From: Nostoc sp. 'Peltigera membranacea cyanobiont' 210A | Lineage (GTDB): Bacteria; Cyanobacteriota; Cyanobacteriia; Cyanobacteriales; Nostocaceae | Length of the DNA: 64,000 nucleotides | Direction of reading: 5' to 3' | Assembly: GCF_002246015.1 (NCBI RefSeq) | Contig: NZ_NOLJ01000006.1 | Location: forward strand, 351,364-415,363 | Shown: positions 33,480-43,369 of the stretch, one piece after another | Layout of the letters: every line of letters starts with the position of its first letter | Position numbering within the stretch: the first letter of the stretch is position 1 | Made by a program: the position numbers and the translations under genes | Notes under the pieces: model-generated | Databases searched by the model: none | What the model saw: only the letters and a program-made list of their open reading frames with translations | What the model was told of the DNA's origin: nothing

Positions 33480-33523
33480 AGAACTTACGCACTTTTTGTC
33501 CGAACTGTCAATGCGTAAGTTCT
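33480..33523 (+). terminator. terminator after the GlsB-type gene
   Basis: AGAACTTACGCA and TGCGTAAGTTCT, 12-bp arms, 20-nt loop, 25 bp after the stop codon. Confidence 0.6.
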
Positions 33524-33566
33524 GTTTATCAACAATTATTGACATAATTTGCCGCTTGTCATACTG

Positions 33567-33606
33567 ATAGCCTCAACATTATCAACCTGAATAATGTTGA
33601 GGCTAT
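33567..33606. terminator. strong 16-bp-arm hairpin
   Basis: ATAGCCTCAACATTAT and its complement flank CAACCTGA. It is one of several structures in a 1.3-kb stretch without genes. Confidence 0.6.
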
Positions 33607-34743
33607 GATTTTATTTTGGATGCCCTATCTGTTGCAAACATTTTTGGAATTGGTATTAGAGAAGTGGTAAATCTCTGCCTTACAGGCTTATAAGGTCTGT
33701 GGTAACAACAGCAACAGCGTGCTAAATCGCAAATTTTATACTTGTAATCTAACTTAACTTTGTTTGGAGCATAGGCGTAGCCCATCATAGATATCGTCTG
33801 GCAGGATAATTAAAAACTTGGGTTAGCGATCGCAATCTATTACTTATACGTGTTTTATCTAAACTAAAGTTATATTTAATATGCGTAGTAGTGATTTACT
33901 AACAATAGTATTAAGTTCTTAAATACTAGTAATGTGTAAATAGATTAAGCTTGCCTCTCACCTATTTGCTATGGAATTTAATCAAGAGGTAGTTACGATT
34001 TCCAGTGTACAACTTTGACAACTGTCCACAATACTGTTGCATGTCTCAAGCTCATGGTAATATTATCTTACTGTCAGGGAGATATTATTTATACATCAAT
34101 TTGTAACCATGCTGAAAGAGCTAGTTAGGTGCGCTACCTCCAAAAAACAAAAAATTATTCAACCTACCCAGGAAATTCACAAAAGCCCTAACGTGCAAAG
34201 CACAGAGCTTTTTAACCTCTGCTTATATAAGGTACTAAAGAGCTAACTAAAGCTCTTTTTTAGGAATCATCATAGCCAGCAAGAAAGGCATAAAACCCTC
34301 TTAAGATGGCAAAAAATTAGACAAGAGTAAATAGAAAAGTTTTGACACAATGTCAATAGTTTTTTGTATATGTAAAAATATCAAAAAGCCTAATTTGTCT
34401 TGTCAAGAAGACATTAGCATTGTGTGTTTTATTTAGATATTAGACCTCTTGCATAAATCAAAAATAAGAAAGAACCCCACCCCGCCAAAGCTACGCTTTG
34501 TCTCCCCTCCCGAAGAACGGGGAGGGGTTGGGGGTCGGATGTTAGGGACTTTCGCAAGAGGTCTATTGATTCTCTTTGGGCTTGTTACCTATATATAAAA
34601 GTCCTATTTGATTAGTGAAAACTTAAGCTACTCGATCAAATCAGGCAAACACTTAAATTTAATAAATAATTTAGGACTGCTAGATAATCTCGATCTAGTA
34701 AAAATTCGATTATTTACAAAGTCAGTAAGAGTAACAGGAAAAC
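33607..34743. other. 1.1-kb spacer without supported genes
   Basis: AT-rich DNA with no convincing protein. It holds a short dispersed repeat at about 33765-33800, an orphan terminator at 34238-34261 (AGAGCT-AACTAA-AGCTCT plus T-run) that might close a small RNA, and the palindromic repeat at 34441-34566. The leader of the 232-aa gene begins near 34600. Confidence 0.5.
34441..34566. repeat. MITE-like palindromic repeat with terminal AGACCTCTTGC
   Basis: AGACCTCTTGC at the left and GCAAGAGGTCT at the right are exact inverted copies. The inside has a second hairpin, CCCCTCCC/GGGGAGGGG, with AAAGCTACGCTTT beside it. This type of repeat is common in Nostoc-like spacers. Confidence 0.65.
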
Positions 34744-35442
34744 ATGAATATCATAGTTCGTTTGTTTGGAGCGATCGCTCTCCAAGTATCTGCGTTGGCT
34801 GCAATGTCTAGCATGGCAATGTCTGATGACAAGCCCTTTCGCGTCAATACCCAACAGACTCCTACTGTTTATCCACGGAAAACAACACAACCCTTTCGCG
34901 TCAATACCCAGCAAACTCCTGCTGTTTATCCACGGAAAACAACACAGAGGATTTGCTCTTTAGATCCCATTGAAGATTTATTACCTCCACCACAAATTAA
35001 GGCAAGTAATTCTTTGCTTTCTTACCTTGCTGAACAGGGTTTTACACAAAATAAAGAGGGTTCCTGGGTCTGTTATGCGAACGATCCTAAAAAAGAAGGA
35101 CGTTACTTTACTTTATTTAAGGTCAAACAAGTTAATAGCAGGCTCATAGCAAGTTCTTTCCTAGATGAAGGCAGTCTAATTCAAGGTCAGGAAAATCGTA
35201 GCTTGGACTTCTTTATGATGCTGATTGAGCATCATACGAATACTACTAAAGAGAACCGTCAAGGTATACGTAGATATCTACAAGCCTTCGTTTCCTTAGT
35301 CAAGGAAGGGAAGATCAAACCTACACGTCGTGGGTATCTTTTTGACCAACCAAACCGGGCTATGGTCTTGTATCACACACTCTCATCAGGAAACCTTAAA
35401 GGTACGGGAATCACGATCAACATCTATTTACCTAAGAGTTGA
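34744..35442 (+). CDS. secreted hypothetical protein with a duplicated N-terminal motif
   Basis: A signal peptide (residues 1-26, ending MSSMAMS) is followed by two almost identical 19-residue units (PFRVNTQQTPTVYPRKTTQ and the same with Ala for Thr), encoded by a 57-bp tandem duplication at about 34838-34951. The remaining 150 residues form an unknown mixed domain with a Cys pair. It probably works in the periplasm or outside the cell; no function is known. The next gene is also secreted and 129 bp away. Confidence 0.6.
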   Translation: MNIIVRLFGAIALQVSALAAMSSMAMSDDKPFRVNTQQTPTVYPRKTTQPFRVNTQQTPAVYPRKTTQRICSLDPIEDLLPPPQIKASNSLLSYLAEQGFTQNKEGSWVCYANDPKKEGRYFTLFKVKQVNSRLIASSFLDEGSLIQGQENRSLDFFMMLIEHHTNTTKENRQGIRRYLQAFVSLVKEGKIKPTRRGYLFDQPNRAMVLYHTLSSGNLKGTGITINIYLPKS

Positions 35443-35570
35443 ATTGGGGAAGTAGGGAAATAGGGGAGCAGGGGAGCAGACGAGCAGGGGAGAAGTAGCA
35501 GTAAGTCTTTCCCCTCTGCCTCTTGTGCCCAATCCCCAATTAAATTGCTATCGTCTAGTGGAGGTGCATC

Positions 35571-36914
35571 TTGTCTAAATCAATTGTTCAAAGAATTGCG
35601 ATGCCGAAGGTGGTTCGCTTTGCAGCGATCGCATTTTCATCTGTTGCAGTAGTACTCACTACGTGTCAGTCTGCTTTTGCACAGCTAAATGTTGGACGCT
35701 ATGGCATCCAACAAGGACTAGAGTCTGAGTATCTCCAGTACCAAATTAAGAACCAGAATTTGAGCCGGATGCGAGTCATTCCTGGATGTGATGTGGGATT
35801 TGGTCTGACTTGCAATAAGACTGGATCGGTAATCCAACAATTAGTGGACTTAAACAATGGGACTAGTTATCAAAACCTTCTGATCCGAGCAGCCGGTGGG
35901 GAGAAAAACTTCCAGAATTTCGCTAGCTTCTACGGCAATAATCCCAATCTCTCTGCGGTGCCTTACGCCTCATTTTGGAGAAATGCATCCCCCACAATCA
36001 TGGATGGATCTCAATACCTTCTAGGACAACCTTTTGGTCGCAATCCAGTAGAAGGACTCGGACTTGTAACCAAGCAGTTCTACTGGGCACCATACTCAGG
36101 AGTCAATGACTCTGTTAGCCTTCGTAATGGATTACTAGACCTGAAATTGTCATACGGACGACTGCTGTTTGAAGAGGCCTCAAAAATTTCTAACATTCAA
36201 GAGCAGATTCAGTCTCTAGGTCTGTCGCCAGAGATGACAAATTTCTATTTAAATAAAATCTCTACAGGCTTGGATGCGTTGAGTTCTGGAGATCAGAACC
36301 AACTCCAACAGAAGATTTTTGAAGTACTATCCTTTCCCTACTCCGAAGATGGTGGGGAACTTGGACGCCCCAACAATGCGATTCCAGCGGAATTTAATCA
36401 GCTCTTAGGAGAAGATATCGCAGGAGATACTTTGCTGAGTGACAATCCACTAGCTTTGGATGGAGAAACCATAGCTTTTGATGCTTTCCCTGGCTCTACG
36501 GGAGATGTCCTGGTACCAGACAGTTCTAATTCCTTTCCACTTTGGCCAATAATCGGCGTTGGGGGTCTTGGTTTAATTCTGCTTCTACTACTGAGTGGCG
36601 ATAGTTCTTCAGCTCAAACACCTGTTTCTTCATCTCAACCACCTGTTTCTTTATCTCCTCAACCACCTGTACCTGTTCCTCCAGAAAATGCACCTTTGTC
36701 TCTCACCAATAAAGGTGAATGCGATCTGACTCCTAGTGGTAATGGTTCTAATCACACACAGATTATTGAGGTTCCGTGTAATGTTACTCCTCAAACCCCC
36801 AAGGAAGTGAAGAAGGTAGTGGAGCCATCAACGATCAAAGCGCTTGTATTGCTAATTGTTCTACTATGGATAGTCCGTAATAAACACCGAACTTTCAAAA
36901 TCCGTCATTCGTAA
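35571..36914 (+). CDS. secreted protein with PEP-CTERM-like C-terminal anchor
   Basis: A TTG start is supported by GGAGG six bases upstream. Signal peptide: VVRFAAIAFSSVAVVLTTCQ up to AFA. A 290-residue unknown exported domain with Cys at about 70-80 follows, a membrane-like stretch (WPIIGVGGLGLILLLLL) at about residue 325, a Pro/Ser-rich linker, and a tail EPSTIKALVLLIVLLWIVRN plus basic residues. That tail resembles PEP-CTERM sorting signals (VPEPST, helix, Arg-rich end), used by exosortase, though Pro before Glu is replaced by Val. Exosortase processing is inferred. Confidence 0.65.
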   Translation: MSKSIVQRIAMPKVVRFAAIAFSSVAVVLTTCQSAFAQLNVGRYGIQQGLESEYLQYQIKNQNLSRMRVIPGCDVGFGLTCNKTGSVIQQLVDLNNGTSYQNLLIRAAGGEKNFQNFASFYGNNPNLSAVPYASFWRNASPTIMDGSQYLLGQPFGRNPVEGLGLVTKQFYWAPYSGVNDSVSLRNGLLDLKLSYGRLLFEEASKISNIQEQIQSLGLSPEMTNFYLNKISTGLDALSSGDQNQLQQKIFEVLSFPYSEDGGELGRPNNAIPAEFNQLLGEDIAGDTLLSDNPLALDGETIAFDAFPGSTGDVLVPDSSNSFPLWPIIGVGGLGLILLLLLSGDSSSAQTPVSSSQPPVSLSPQPPVPVPPENAPLSLTNKGECDLTPSGNGSNHTQIIEVPCNVTPQTPKEVKKVVEPSTIKALVLLIVLLWIVRNKHRTFKIRHS

Positions 36915-37008
36915 TTATTTTACATAAGGGGATTTAGGGAAAAGTTAGAGCGCTAGTTTCCAGCGATGTCTTACGAGCATCAGGCTTAGAAAGAAATAAT
37001 TAACCACG

Positions 37009-37038
37009 TAGGGTAGCACAGTTAGCTGTGCTACCCTA
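37009..37038. terminator. hairpin TAGGGTAGCACAG-TTAG-complement
   Basis: Perfect 13-bp arms and a 4-nt loop between the secreted-protein gene and convergent sodA. A shared terminator and also a dispersed repeat type. Confidence 0.65.
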
Positions 37039-37220
37039 GCCGTGTAACGCTTGCAACAATTTGTGTTGATACAGCTTGCAAGTTCTCTCTGCTGGTTCTA
37101 AGCTTAACGCTAGACAATTCAAGCTTCACACCCTTGATAACATTAATTTGGCACAGCGACAAATAAAAAACTGTAAAACCTGATGACAATAGGATACTTT
37201 ACCAGCCCTTTGCGTAGCGT

Positions 37221-38039
37221 TTAGTTCGGGGAGCGTCCCGTAGAGAAGGAAAGGTATCGCCTGTTAATCTGCGGCCAATTCACCACATTCCACCAATTAT
37301 CCAAATACTCAGCCCGACGGTTGCGATATTTCAGGTAATAGGCGTGTTCCCATAGATCGTTACCCATAATTGGATATGAACCTTCCATAATTGGGTTATC
37401 CTGATTTGCTGTGGTGACAATCTGGAGTTGCTTTTGAGGATTGCGTACTAACCAAACCCAACCGCTACCAAAACGAGCTGCACCTGCTGCGTTAAACTGT
37501 TTTTTAAAGGCATCAAAACTGCCAAAAGTTTGGTTAATTTCTTGAGCGATCGCTCCCGATGGTTGTCCACCACCTTGAGGACTCATCAGTTGCCAAAAAA
37601 TCGTGTGGTTGAGATGACCACCAGCGTTATTACGTACCTTTGTCCGAATATTTTCAGGTACGCTGTTCAAATTCACTAGTAAACCTTCAACACTTCTTTT
37701 TTGCAAATCTGGATACTGCTTCAATGCATCATTTAAGTTCTTGACGTAGCTAGCATGATGTGCATCATGATGCAATTTCATCGTTTCAGCATCAATCGCT
37801 TTTCCTAGTGCCCCATAAGCATAAGGCAATGGTGCTAGTTGTGCGGGAGAAGCACTTAATGACCTATTAGGATAAGCTACAGTGGCAAACGGTCTAGTAG
37901 GTGTTGGTGTAGAAGTTTGTGCCTCAGCTATTGGTACTGGTTCGTGAGAAATTAGCAGAATTGTCAACACAATTGTTGTGAAGAAAAAAACTATTTTTTT
38001 TCGCCAAAATCCGATCATAAATTGTAGCCTCAAAATCAA
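37221..38039 (-). CDS. sodA: Fe/Mn superoxide dismutase, membrane-anchored Mn type
   Basis: The metal ligands are His in LHHDAHHASYV, His in NNAGGHLNHTIFW, Asp in GNDLWEHAYY and the following His; Gly-Gly around QGGGQPSG and the aromatic gateway are typical of SOD. An N-terminal hydrophobic segment (IVFFFTTIVLTILLI) anchors it in the membrane, as in Anabaena SodA. It removes superoxide at thylakoid or cytoplasmic membranes. The last dozen residues (YLSFSTGRSPN) are encoded by a short dispersed repeat at 37221-37250, so the native C-terminus has been replaced. Confidence 0.9.
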   Translation of the reverse strand: MILRLQFMIGFWRKKIVFFFTTIVLTILLISHEPVPIAEAQTSTPTPTRPFATVAYPNRSLSASPAQLAPLPYAYGALGKAIDAETMKLHHDAHHASYVKNLNDALKQYPDLQKRSVEGLLVNLNSVPENIRTKVRNNAGGHLNHTIFWQLMSPQGGGQPSGAIAQEINQTFGSFDAFKKQFNAAGAARFGSGWVWLVRNPQKQLQIVTTANQDNPIMEGSYPIMGNDLWEHAYYLKYRNRRAEYLDNWWNVVNWPQINRRYLSFSTGRSPN

Positions 38040-38356
38040 TATTATTGGCTTATAACCCGATCGTAAACTGTTATTTTGCAGTTACATTAAGCCAAATATT
38101 ATATATATTACCTTAGTTGTCAGTTAATTCAAACAAAAATAGATATAGCTAAAAATTTATTTTTTAAACCTATAATTCAAACCTTGTAAATAATAAATAT
38201 CTTGGACTAAGAATAATAATTATTCATACAACTCCTAATTTTATTATGTTATGGAAGTCTGATTTGCCTGTATGAACATCTTGTTTACAGCATAATAGCT
38301 AGATTTTAACCACTATTTTAACTAGGCTACGCTACTACAATTTTTATATTATTTAT
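38040..38356. other. AT-rich leader of sodA and end of the exonuclease gene
   Basis: No gene was found in 317 bp. It contains TATATATTA-type runs and TAATAATAATTATT, consistent with promoter DNA for sodA on the minus strand. Confidence 0.4.
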
Positions 38357-38920
38357 TCAGCTGATTTTTTGGCTTTTAATCTGTCTGTAGATAGCTGCAA
38401 TATTGCGGGCATCATCAATGCCACGATGGTGTGTGCCTTTTAATTCTATCCTCAACTCATTGAGAGCCTGCGCCATGCCAAATTTTTTAGATACGCCAAG
38501 ATATTCTGAAAATTCCTCTTTGATATTTATATGTTCTGAAGTAAAAGGATAAGGAAAATTGTGAAACGCACAATCTTGAATAAATTGCTTTTTGTCGTAA
38601 TTACCCCAAGAACAAAAAATATAGTTGGGAAATAAACTAATCCATTCTTTGAAGCGAGAAATTGCCTCGAAAAATTTGGGTGCTTCGTCAACATCTTGCT
38701 GCCGAATACTAGTCAATTCAGTGCAAAAACCTGTTAGTTGCGGATGTCTCACAGGTTGAATGAATTGCTGAAACTCGGAATCAATTTCCCACGTTGCTCG
38801 ATTGAGCATCACTGCACCGATTTCAATTATTTCCATTTGGTGACGGGGAATAGTTTTATTGTTACAGCACGTAGCTTCCAAATCGACTATCAGATAATAG
38901 TCAGATATTTTAGTATTCAT
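38357..38920 (-). CDS. DEDDh 3'-5' exonuclease (ERI-1/RNase T-like)
   Basis: Exonuclease motif I is YLIVDLEATCC, motif II FCSWGNYDKKQF and motif III HHRGIDDARNIA, giving D-E-D-H-D with the His of the DEDDh subclass. The 187-residue single domain matches ERI-1/3'hExo-like proteins, which trim RNA 3' ends. The substrate here is unknown. It is a single gene with an AT-rich leader. Confidence 0.85.
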   Translation of the reverse strand: MNTKISDYYLIVDLEATCCNNKTIPRHQMEIIEIGAVMLNRATWEIDSEFQQFIQPVRHPQLTGFCTELTSIRQQDVDEAPKFFEAISRFKEWISLFPNYIFCSWGNYDKKQFIQDCAFHNFPYPFTSEHINIKEEFSEYLGVSKKFGMAQALNELRIELKGTHHRGIDDARNIAAIYRQIKSQKIS

Positions 38921-39106
38921 ATTATGTAATAGAATAATAATTAAGCTTAGTAATTATTTATACATAAGTTTAAATAATTGCACAACTAATTCTGTAAGCT
39001 TGTTGTATTTATCATACTACAAAAGCGTAATGCTTACAGCCTTTTTGATTTATTTGAACTACAGCTAGCTGTAAGACCACAACTTTGCAACTTAGGCAAA
39101 GGGAAT

Positions 39107-39568
39107 TTAGATTGATGAAAAAGGTTTAACCCAACGGAATTGGATAGCGATATCAAGAGCGATCGCAGCCAGCATAAACCATAACAAGCTTTCTGCCGCC
39201 AACACTAAAAAAGGCCAAATTATGCTATTAGAATTCCACCCAAGTTCTATCTGAGTTAATCCGCGCACCAAGCCAAAGGCTAACACGCCACCAGTTTTGA
39301 GTTGAGGATTTCGATCGGAGCGGATGATATAACGGTAGGTGACACCAAATAGGAAACCAATAAAAGTTGCAACTGCAAGACTCCCCCACAAGTGCCAGTT
39401 AATATCACTGTGCAGACTTGCAAGTATCTGAAAATACTTTGCCAGTACTAAAGTATTTAAAAGATTGGCGATCGCAAAAGCCAAACACACAGATAATCCC
39501 CCAACTATTCCAGCCTTGAAGGATTCTATGCGTTCTGCCATTAATTGAGGATCTAAAGTTGAGTTCAC
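39107..39568 (-). CDS. hypothetical four-span membrane protein
   Basis: Four hydrophobic segments (GGLSVCLAFAIANLL, GSLAVATFIGFLFGV, GGVLAFGLVRGL and WPFLVLAAESLLWFMLAAI). There is a cytoplasmic-like N-terminus. No known family. It lies downstream of the REC-kinase gene on the same strand. Confidence 0.65.
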   Translation of the reverse strand: MNSTLDPQLMAERIESFKAGIVGGLSVCLAFAIANLLNTLVLAKYFQILASLHSDINWHLWGSLAVATFIGFLFGVTYRYIIRSDRNPQLKTGGVLAFGLVRGLTQIELGWNSNSIIWPFLVLAAESLLWFMLAAIALDIAIQFRWVKPFSSI

Positions 39569-39776
39569 TCTATATATAAATTAGGGATTGGGTACTTGTA
39601 CTGAGTTTCGACTGCGCGGAAATCGAGCGAAGTCGAGATTCAACTACCGTGTTGCCGTTGGCGCAGCCTCTGTCTGCGACACGCTGCGCGAACGTAGAGA
39701 AGTATTGGGAAAACTTTTTCCCAGTCTCCAATATGATAAATGCTAGAGCTGTTTTGTAATTAATCAAATGTTGTTC

Positions 39777-41039
39777 TCATGTAGGAATTTTGATCATAAA
39801 CTCGGTTCCCATACCAGGTTGAGAATTCACTTCTAATACACCTTTGTGTTTCTCTACAACTATTTGATATGCAATCGACAAGCCAAGTCCAGTACCTTTT
39901 CCAACAGTTTTTGTAGTAAATAACGGCTCAAACAAGCGTTTTTTAAGCCGTTCAGGAATACCAATCCCATTGTCAGCAATCCGAATTATAACCGATTGTT
40001 CAGAATCTATTTCTGTGGCAATTTTAATCTGAGGAATTAGATTGCTCATTTTGCCTTCCATTATAGCTTCATCAAGGGCATCAATTGCATTTGCAAGAAT
40101 GTTCATAAATACTTGATTCATTTGCCCTAGATAGCAATTTACCTCTGGTAATATTCCATAACTTTTAATAACTTCAATACCGGGACGATCGCCATTAGCC
40201 TTGAGGCGATGTTGCAAAATCATTAGTGTACTATCTATTCCTTGGTGCAAATCAGCAGATATTTTGGCATCACTATCCGAGCGAGAGAAGGTGCGGAGTG
40301 AATTAGAAAGATTCTGAATTCGTTCGCTTCCTATGCGGAGTGAGTTTAAGATTTTTCCCATATCTTCGAGAATAAAGTTTAAATCCAAGTTCTCAATAGT
40401 ATTAGTAATTTTGGCTGTTGGGTTTGGATACTCTTGTTCATATAGTAGAAGCAACTCGGTTACTGCTGTAATATGTTCTTGCAAGGGTGGAATATTGCTG
40501 GAAATAAAGTTGATCGGGTTATTGATTTCATGGCCAATACCAGCTATTAGCTCTCCGAGTGTTGATAGTTTCTCTTGCTGCACTAGTTGAACTTGGGCTT
40601 TTTGCAAAGCCTTGGTGCGATCGCTGACTTGTTGTTCCAAAGATTCAGTCAATTGTTTGAGTTGTAAATGTACGCGTACTCTCGCAATCACTTCTTCTTG
40701 GGCAAATGGTTTCGGGATATAGTCAACTGCACCAAGGGCAAATCCCTTCGTTTTGCTCTCTGTATCTGCTAAGGCAGTAGTAAAAATAATCGGAATGTTT
40801 TGGGTAACAGGATTAGCTTTGAGGCGGCGACAAGTTTCAAATCCGTCAATACCGGGCATTTGTACATCCAGCAAAATCAACTCTGGTTGATTGCGTTCGA
40901 CTTGAGCGATCGCACTTTCTCCATCGACTGCAACCCGAAAACGAAAACCCTCACTATTGAGTGCTTCACACAGGAGAGATAAATTTGTGGGATTATCATC
41001 CACAATCAAAATAAATCCGGTATCTGAGGTCTTAAGCAT
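39777..41039 (-). CDS. response-regulator/histidine kinase hybrid (REC-HisKA-HATPase)
   Basis: The receiver is at residues about 10-125 (FILIVDDNPTN, acceptor Asp in LILLDVQMPG, Lys in YIPKPFA). A coiled linker follows, then HisKA with LIAGIGHEINNPINF (phospho-His), and HATPase with N-box NQVFMNILANAIDAL, G1 IADNGIGIPE and G2 GTGLGLSIAYQI. REC-before-kinase proteins receive phosphate from a partner. It probably forms a unit with the ethylene-receptor-like kinase 160 bp upstream on the same strand. It has no sensor of its own. Confidence 0.9.
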   Translation of the reverse strand: MLKTSDTGFILIVDDNPTNLSLLCEALNSEGFRFRVAVDGESAIAQVERNQPELILLDVQMPGIDGFETCRRLKANPVTQNIPIIFTTALADTESKTKGFALGAVDYIPKPFAQEEVIARVRVHLQLKQLTESLEQQVSDRTKALQKAQVQLVQQEKLSTLGELIAGIGHEINNPINFISSNIPPLQEHITAVTELLLLYEQEYPNPTAKITNTIENLDLNFILEDMGKILNSLRIGSERIQNLSNSLRTFSRSDSDAKISADLHQGIDSTLMILQHRLKANGDRPGIEVIKSYGILPEVNCYLGQMNQVFMNILANAIDALDEAIMEGKMSNLIPQIKIATEIDSEQSVIIRIADNGIGIPERLKKRLFEPLFTTKTVGKGTGLGLSIAYQIVVEKHKGVLEVNSQPGMGTEFMIKIPT

Positions 41040-41200
41040 GATGAATTAACAATTGAATTTTAACTCAAATTAATTGATATATTGTTGAATAAAAGAATTC
41101 AGGAGCCAGAATTCAGAATCGGCTACGCCCCGCTGCGCTAACAGAATGGAATTAGCATAGCTAGTTAGTAACTAGTCTTGAAATGCTTTTACAGGTCGTC

Positions 41201-43111
41201 TCATTTATTCTGACTCCTGAGTTCTGACTCCTGAATACTTACAATAAAAGTTTCCAAACGTTTGAGTTGGAAATTACTAGCAAGCTGGACAATTTGCTGG
41301 ACAAAAATGCTTAAATGCTCATCAGATTTAGAAAGTTCTTCGGCTAGTTCCAAAACTTTTTGAATATCACCGTCTTGCGTTAGTTCGAGTAAATCTTGTA
41401 AAACCTCTTGCGCAGGATAAATCGTCTCATTTGGTCGATCCAAAGCATCAGTATTGGTTTTTTGGATTTCATCTACCTTCACGTCAAAAACCCATTCCAG
41501 TTGCAAAAACTGTCGTAGCATTTCCAGCAGCATTTCAGCTTCTACAGGCTTTGGTAGAAATGCATTTGCACCTACATCAATACTCTTGTACTGGTCGGCT
41601 GCAAACACACTGGCTGAGGAAGCGATGACAGCAATCTCTTTAAATTGCTCAGACTGACGCAAACGTTCGATCAACTCAAATCCATTCAATATAGGCATCA
41701 CTAAGTCAGTGATAATCAAGTCTGGTTTGTGGGCTAGAGTCTTTTCCCATCCTTCTTGACCCTGACTAGCTTCTACAACAGTAAACCCAACTGGCTCTAG
41801 TAAATTTACAATTACCGATCGATTTTCCCATTTGTCATCCGCAATCAAAATGGTGCGGCTTTGTCCTTGATAACCAATAATAGTTCCTTGCTCAACCACT
41901 CTAGAAACCTTTGCCCAGTCTTTAGATTCTGGGAATTCTGCCTCAAACCAGAAAGTACTTCCTTTGCCAAATTCACTTTGCACTTGAATTTGACCACCCA
42001 TCAACAAAACAATGTTTTGGCTGATTGCTAATCCCAAGCCTGTACCTTCAGATTGTCGTTTTTGATTTCCCACTTGTTCAAAAGGCTGGAAGATTTTCTG
42101 AGCTTGTTCAGGGATTATTCCCGCACCAGTATCTATTACCTCAAAGCGAATTTTGTAGTTAGTTTGTCCATTAGTATTTAATTGTTGATTAATGACCTTA
42201 ACTTTGAAGGTGACACTACCTTCATTAGTAAATTTAATCGCATTACTAAGCAAGTTAATCATTACTTGGCGCAAGCGTTTTTCATCAGTATGAATGCCCG
42301 TTGGCAAATCAGAATCGAGTTGGACGTGAAATGCAATGACCTTTTGTTCTGCTCGGATGCGGGAAATTTCAGTCACGCTATCTATAAAGGCAGGTAAATA
42401 GAAATCAACAGGATACAATTCTAGTTTCCGGGCTTCTATTTTGGAGAGATCCAGAACATCATTAATTAGGGTTAAAAGATGAGAACCACATTGATAAATG
42501 ATGCCGACTCCTTTGCGTCCTTTCTCACTCAAAGATTCTGTGCGTTGAAGAATTTGTGTATAGCCCAAAATACCATTAAGAGGTGTGCGTAGTTCATGAC
42601 TCATATTGGCGAGAAATTCACTCTTGGCTTGGCTGGAGTTTTGAGCAACTTCTTCTGCAAAGCGTAATTCTTTTTCGATGCGCTTGCGCTCGACAATTTC
42701 AGTTGAAAGCGCTCGATTGATAACTTCTAACTGGGTTGGACTAGGTAGTGTTAGAGCTTGAGGCATGAGATAAAATAACGCAAATGCGGTATATATCGAA
42801 ATAATGGCAGTTAGAGCTTTTAAACTACCTGCAACCCAATAATTTGGATGCCAAAGCGTCCAAATATCCATCAAGTGTCCAGTCCCACAGGCAATGATAA
42901 AAGCACCAAATAACAAAAAGACTCCATTGAAAGGAACGTCTTTACGCTTAGAAATAAAGTAAATCAGCAAGAAGGGAATAGAATAATAGGCTACAGCGAT
43001 CGTGGCATCAGAAATGATGTGCAGCCAAACTAATCCAGTTTGCCACAGATAACAATGTCCGTGGGGAATAAAACCGTTGGAGTGGAAAGGATAGTTGAAA
43101 AATGTCGGCAT
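41201..43111 (-). CDS. ethylene-receptor-like hybrid histidine kinase
   Basis: The ATG at 43111 is preferred over a further upstream TTG. The N-terminus has three membrane helices with the ethylene-binding pattern: SDATIAVAYYSIPFLLIYF and GAFIIACGTGHLMDIWTL. These contain the Asp, Tyr, Ile-Pro, Cys and His positions known from ETR1. A coiled linker, HisKA (NMSHELRTPLNGI), HATPase (EGTGLGLAISQNI) and a C-terminal receiver (LIADDKWENR, ITDLVMPILN) follow. In Synechocystis a similar protein binds ethylene and controls phototaxis; ethylene binding here is inferred. Confidence 0.85.
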   Translation of the reverse strand: MPTFFNYPFHSNGFIPHGHCYLWQTGLVWLHIISDATIAVAYYSIPFLLIYFISKRKDVPFNGVFLLFGAFIIACGTGHLMDIWTLWHPNYWVAGSLKALTAIISIYTAFALFYLMPQALTLPSPTQLEVINRALSTEIVERKRIEKELRFAEEVAQNSSQAKSEFLANMSHELRTPLNGILGYTQILQRTESLSEKGRKGVGIIYQCGSHLLTLINDVLDLSKIEARKLELYPVDFYLPAFIDSVTEISRIRAEQKVIAFHVQLDSDLPTGIHTDEKRLRQVMINLLSNAIKFTNEGSVTFKVKVINQQLNTNGQTNYKIRFEVIDTGAGIIPEQAQKIFQPFEQVGNQKRQSEGTGLGLAISQNIVLLMGGQIQVQSEFGKGSTFWFEAEFPESKDWAKVSRVVEQGTIIGYQGQSRTILIADDKWENRSVIVNLLEPVGFTVVEASQGQEGWEKTLAHKPDLIITDLVMPILNGFELIERLRQSEQFKEIAVIASSASVFAADQYKSIDVGANAFLPKPVEAEMLLEMLRQFLQLEWVFDVKVDEIQKTNTDALDRPNETIYPAQEVLQDLLELTQDGDIQKVLELAEELSKSDEHLSIFVQQIVQLASNFQLKRLETFIVSIQESELRSQNK

Positions 43112-43369
43112 GATATTAAGGGTTGCTGGATTGGAAATATATACGCATAGCCCTAGTATTCCCAAAGCATTAAATTAGAAAGCGCGATCGCTACTTTATT
43201 TATATTAGTTTTCATTATTACGTACAGCACTAAAGTATCAAAAAAAGATAGTATCTGGTTTTTGGCTGCACGCAAAACTTACAATGTCATTGATAAAAAA
43301 ATCTCAGCCTGCCCAATCCCTGTATGATAAATATTAGAAACCTTTTGTAATTATTTGAAAAATGGGACT

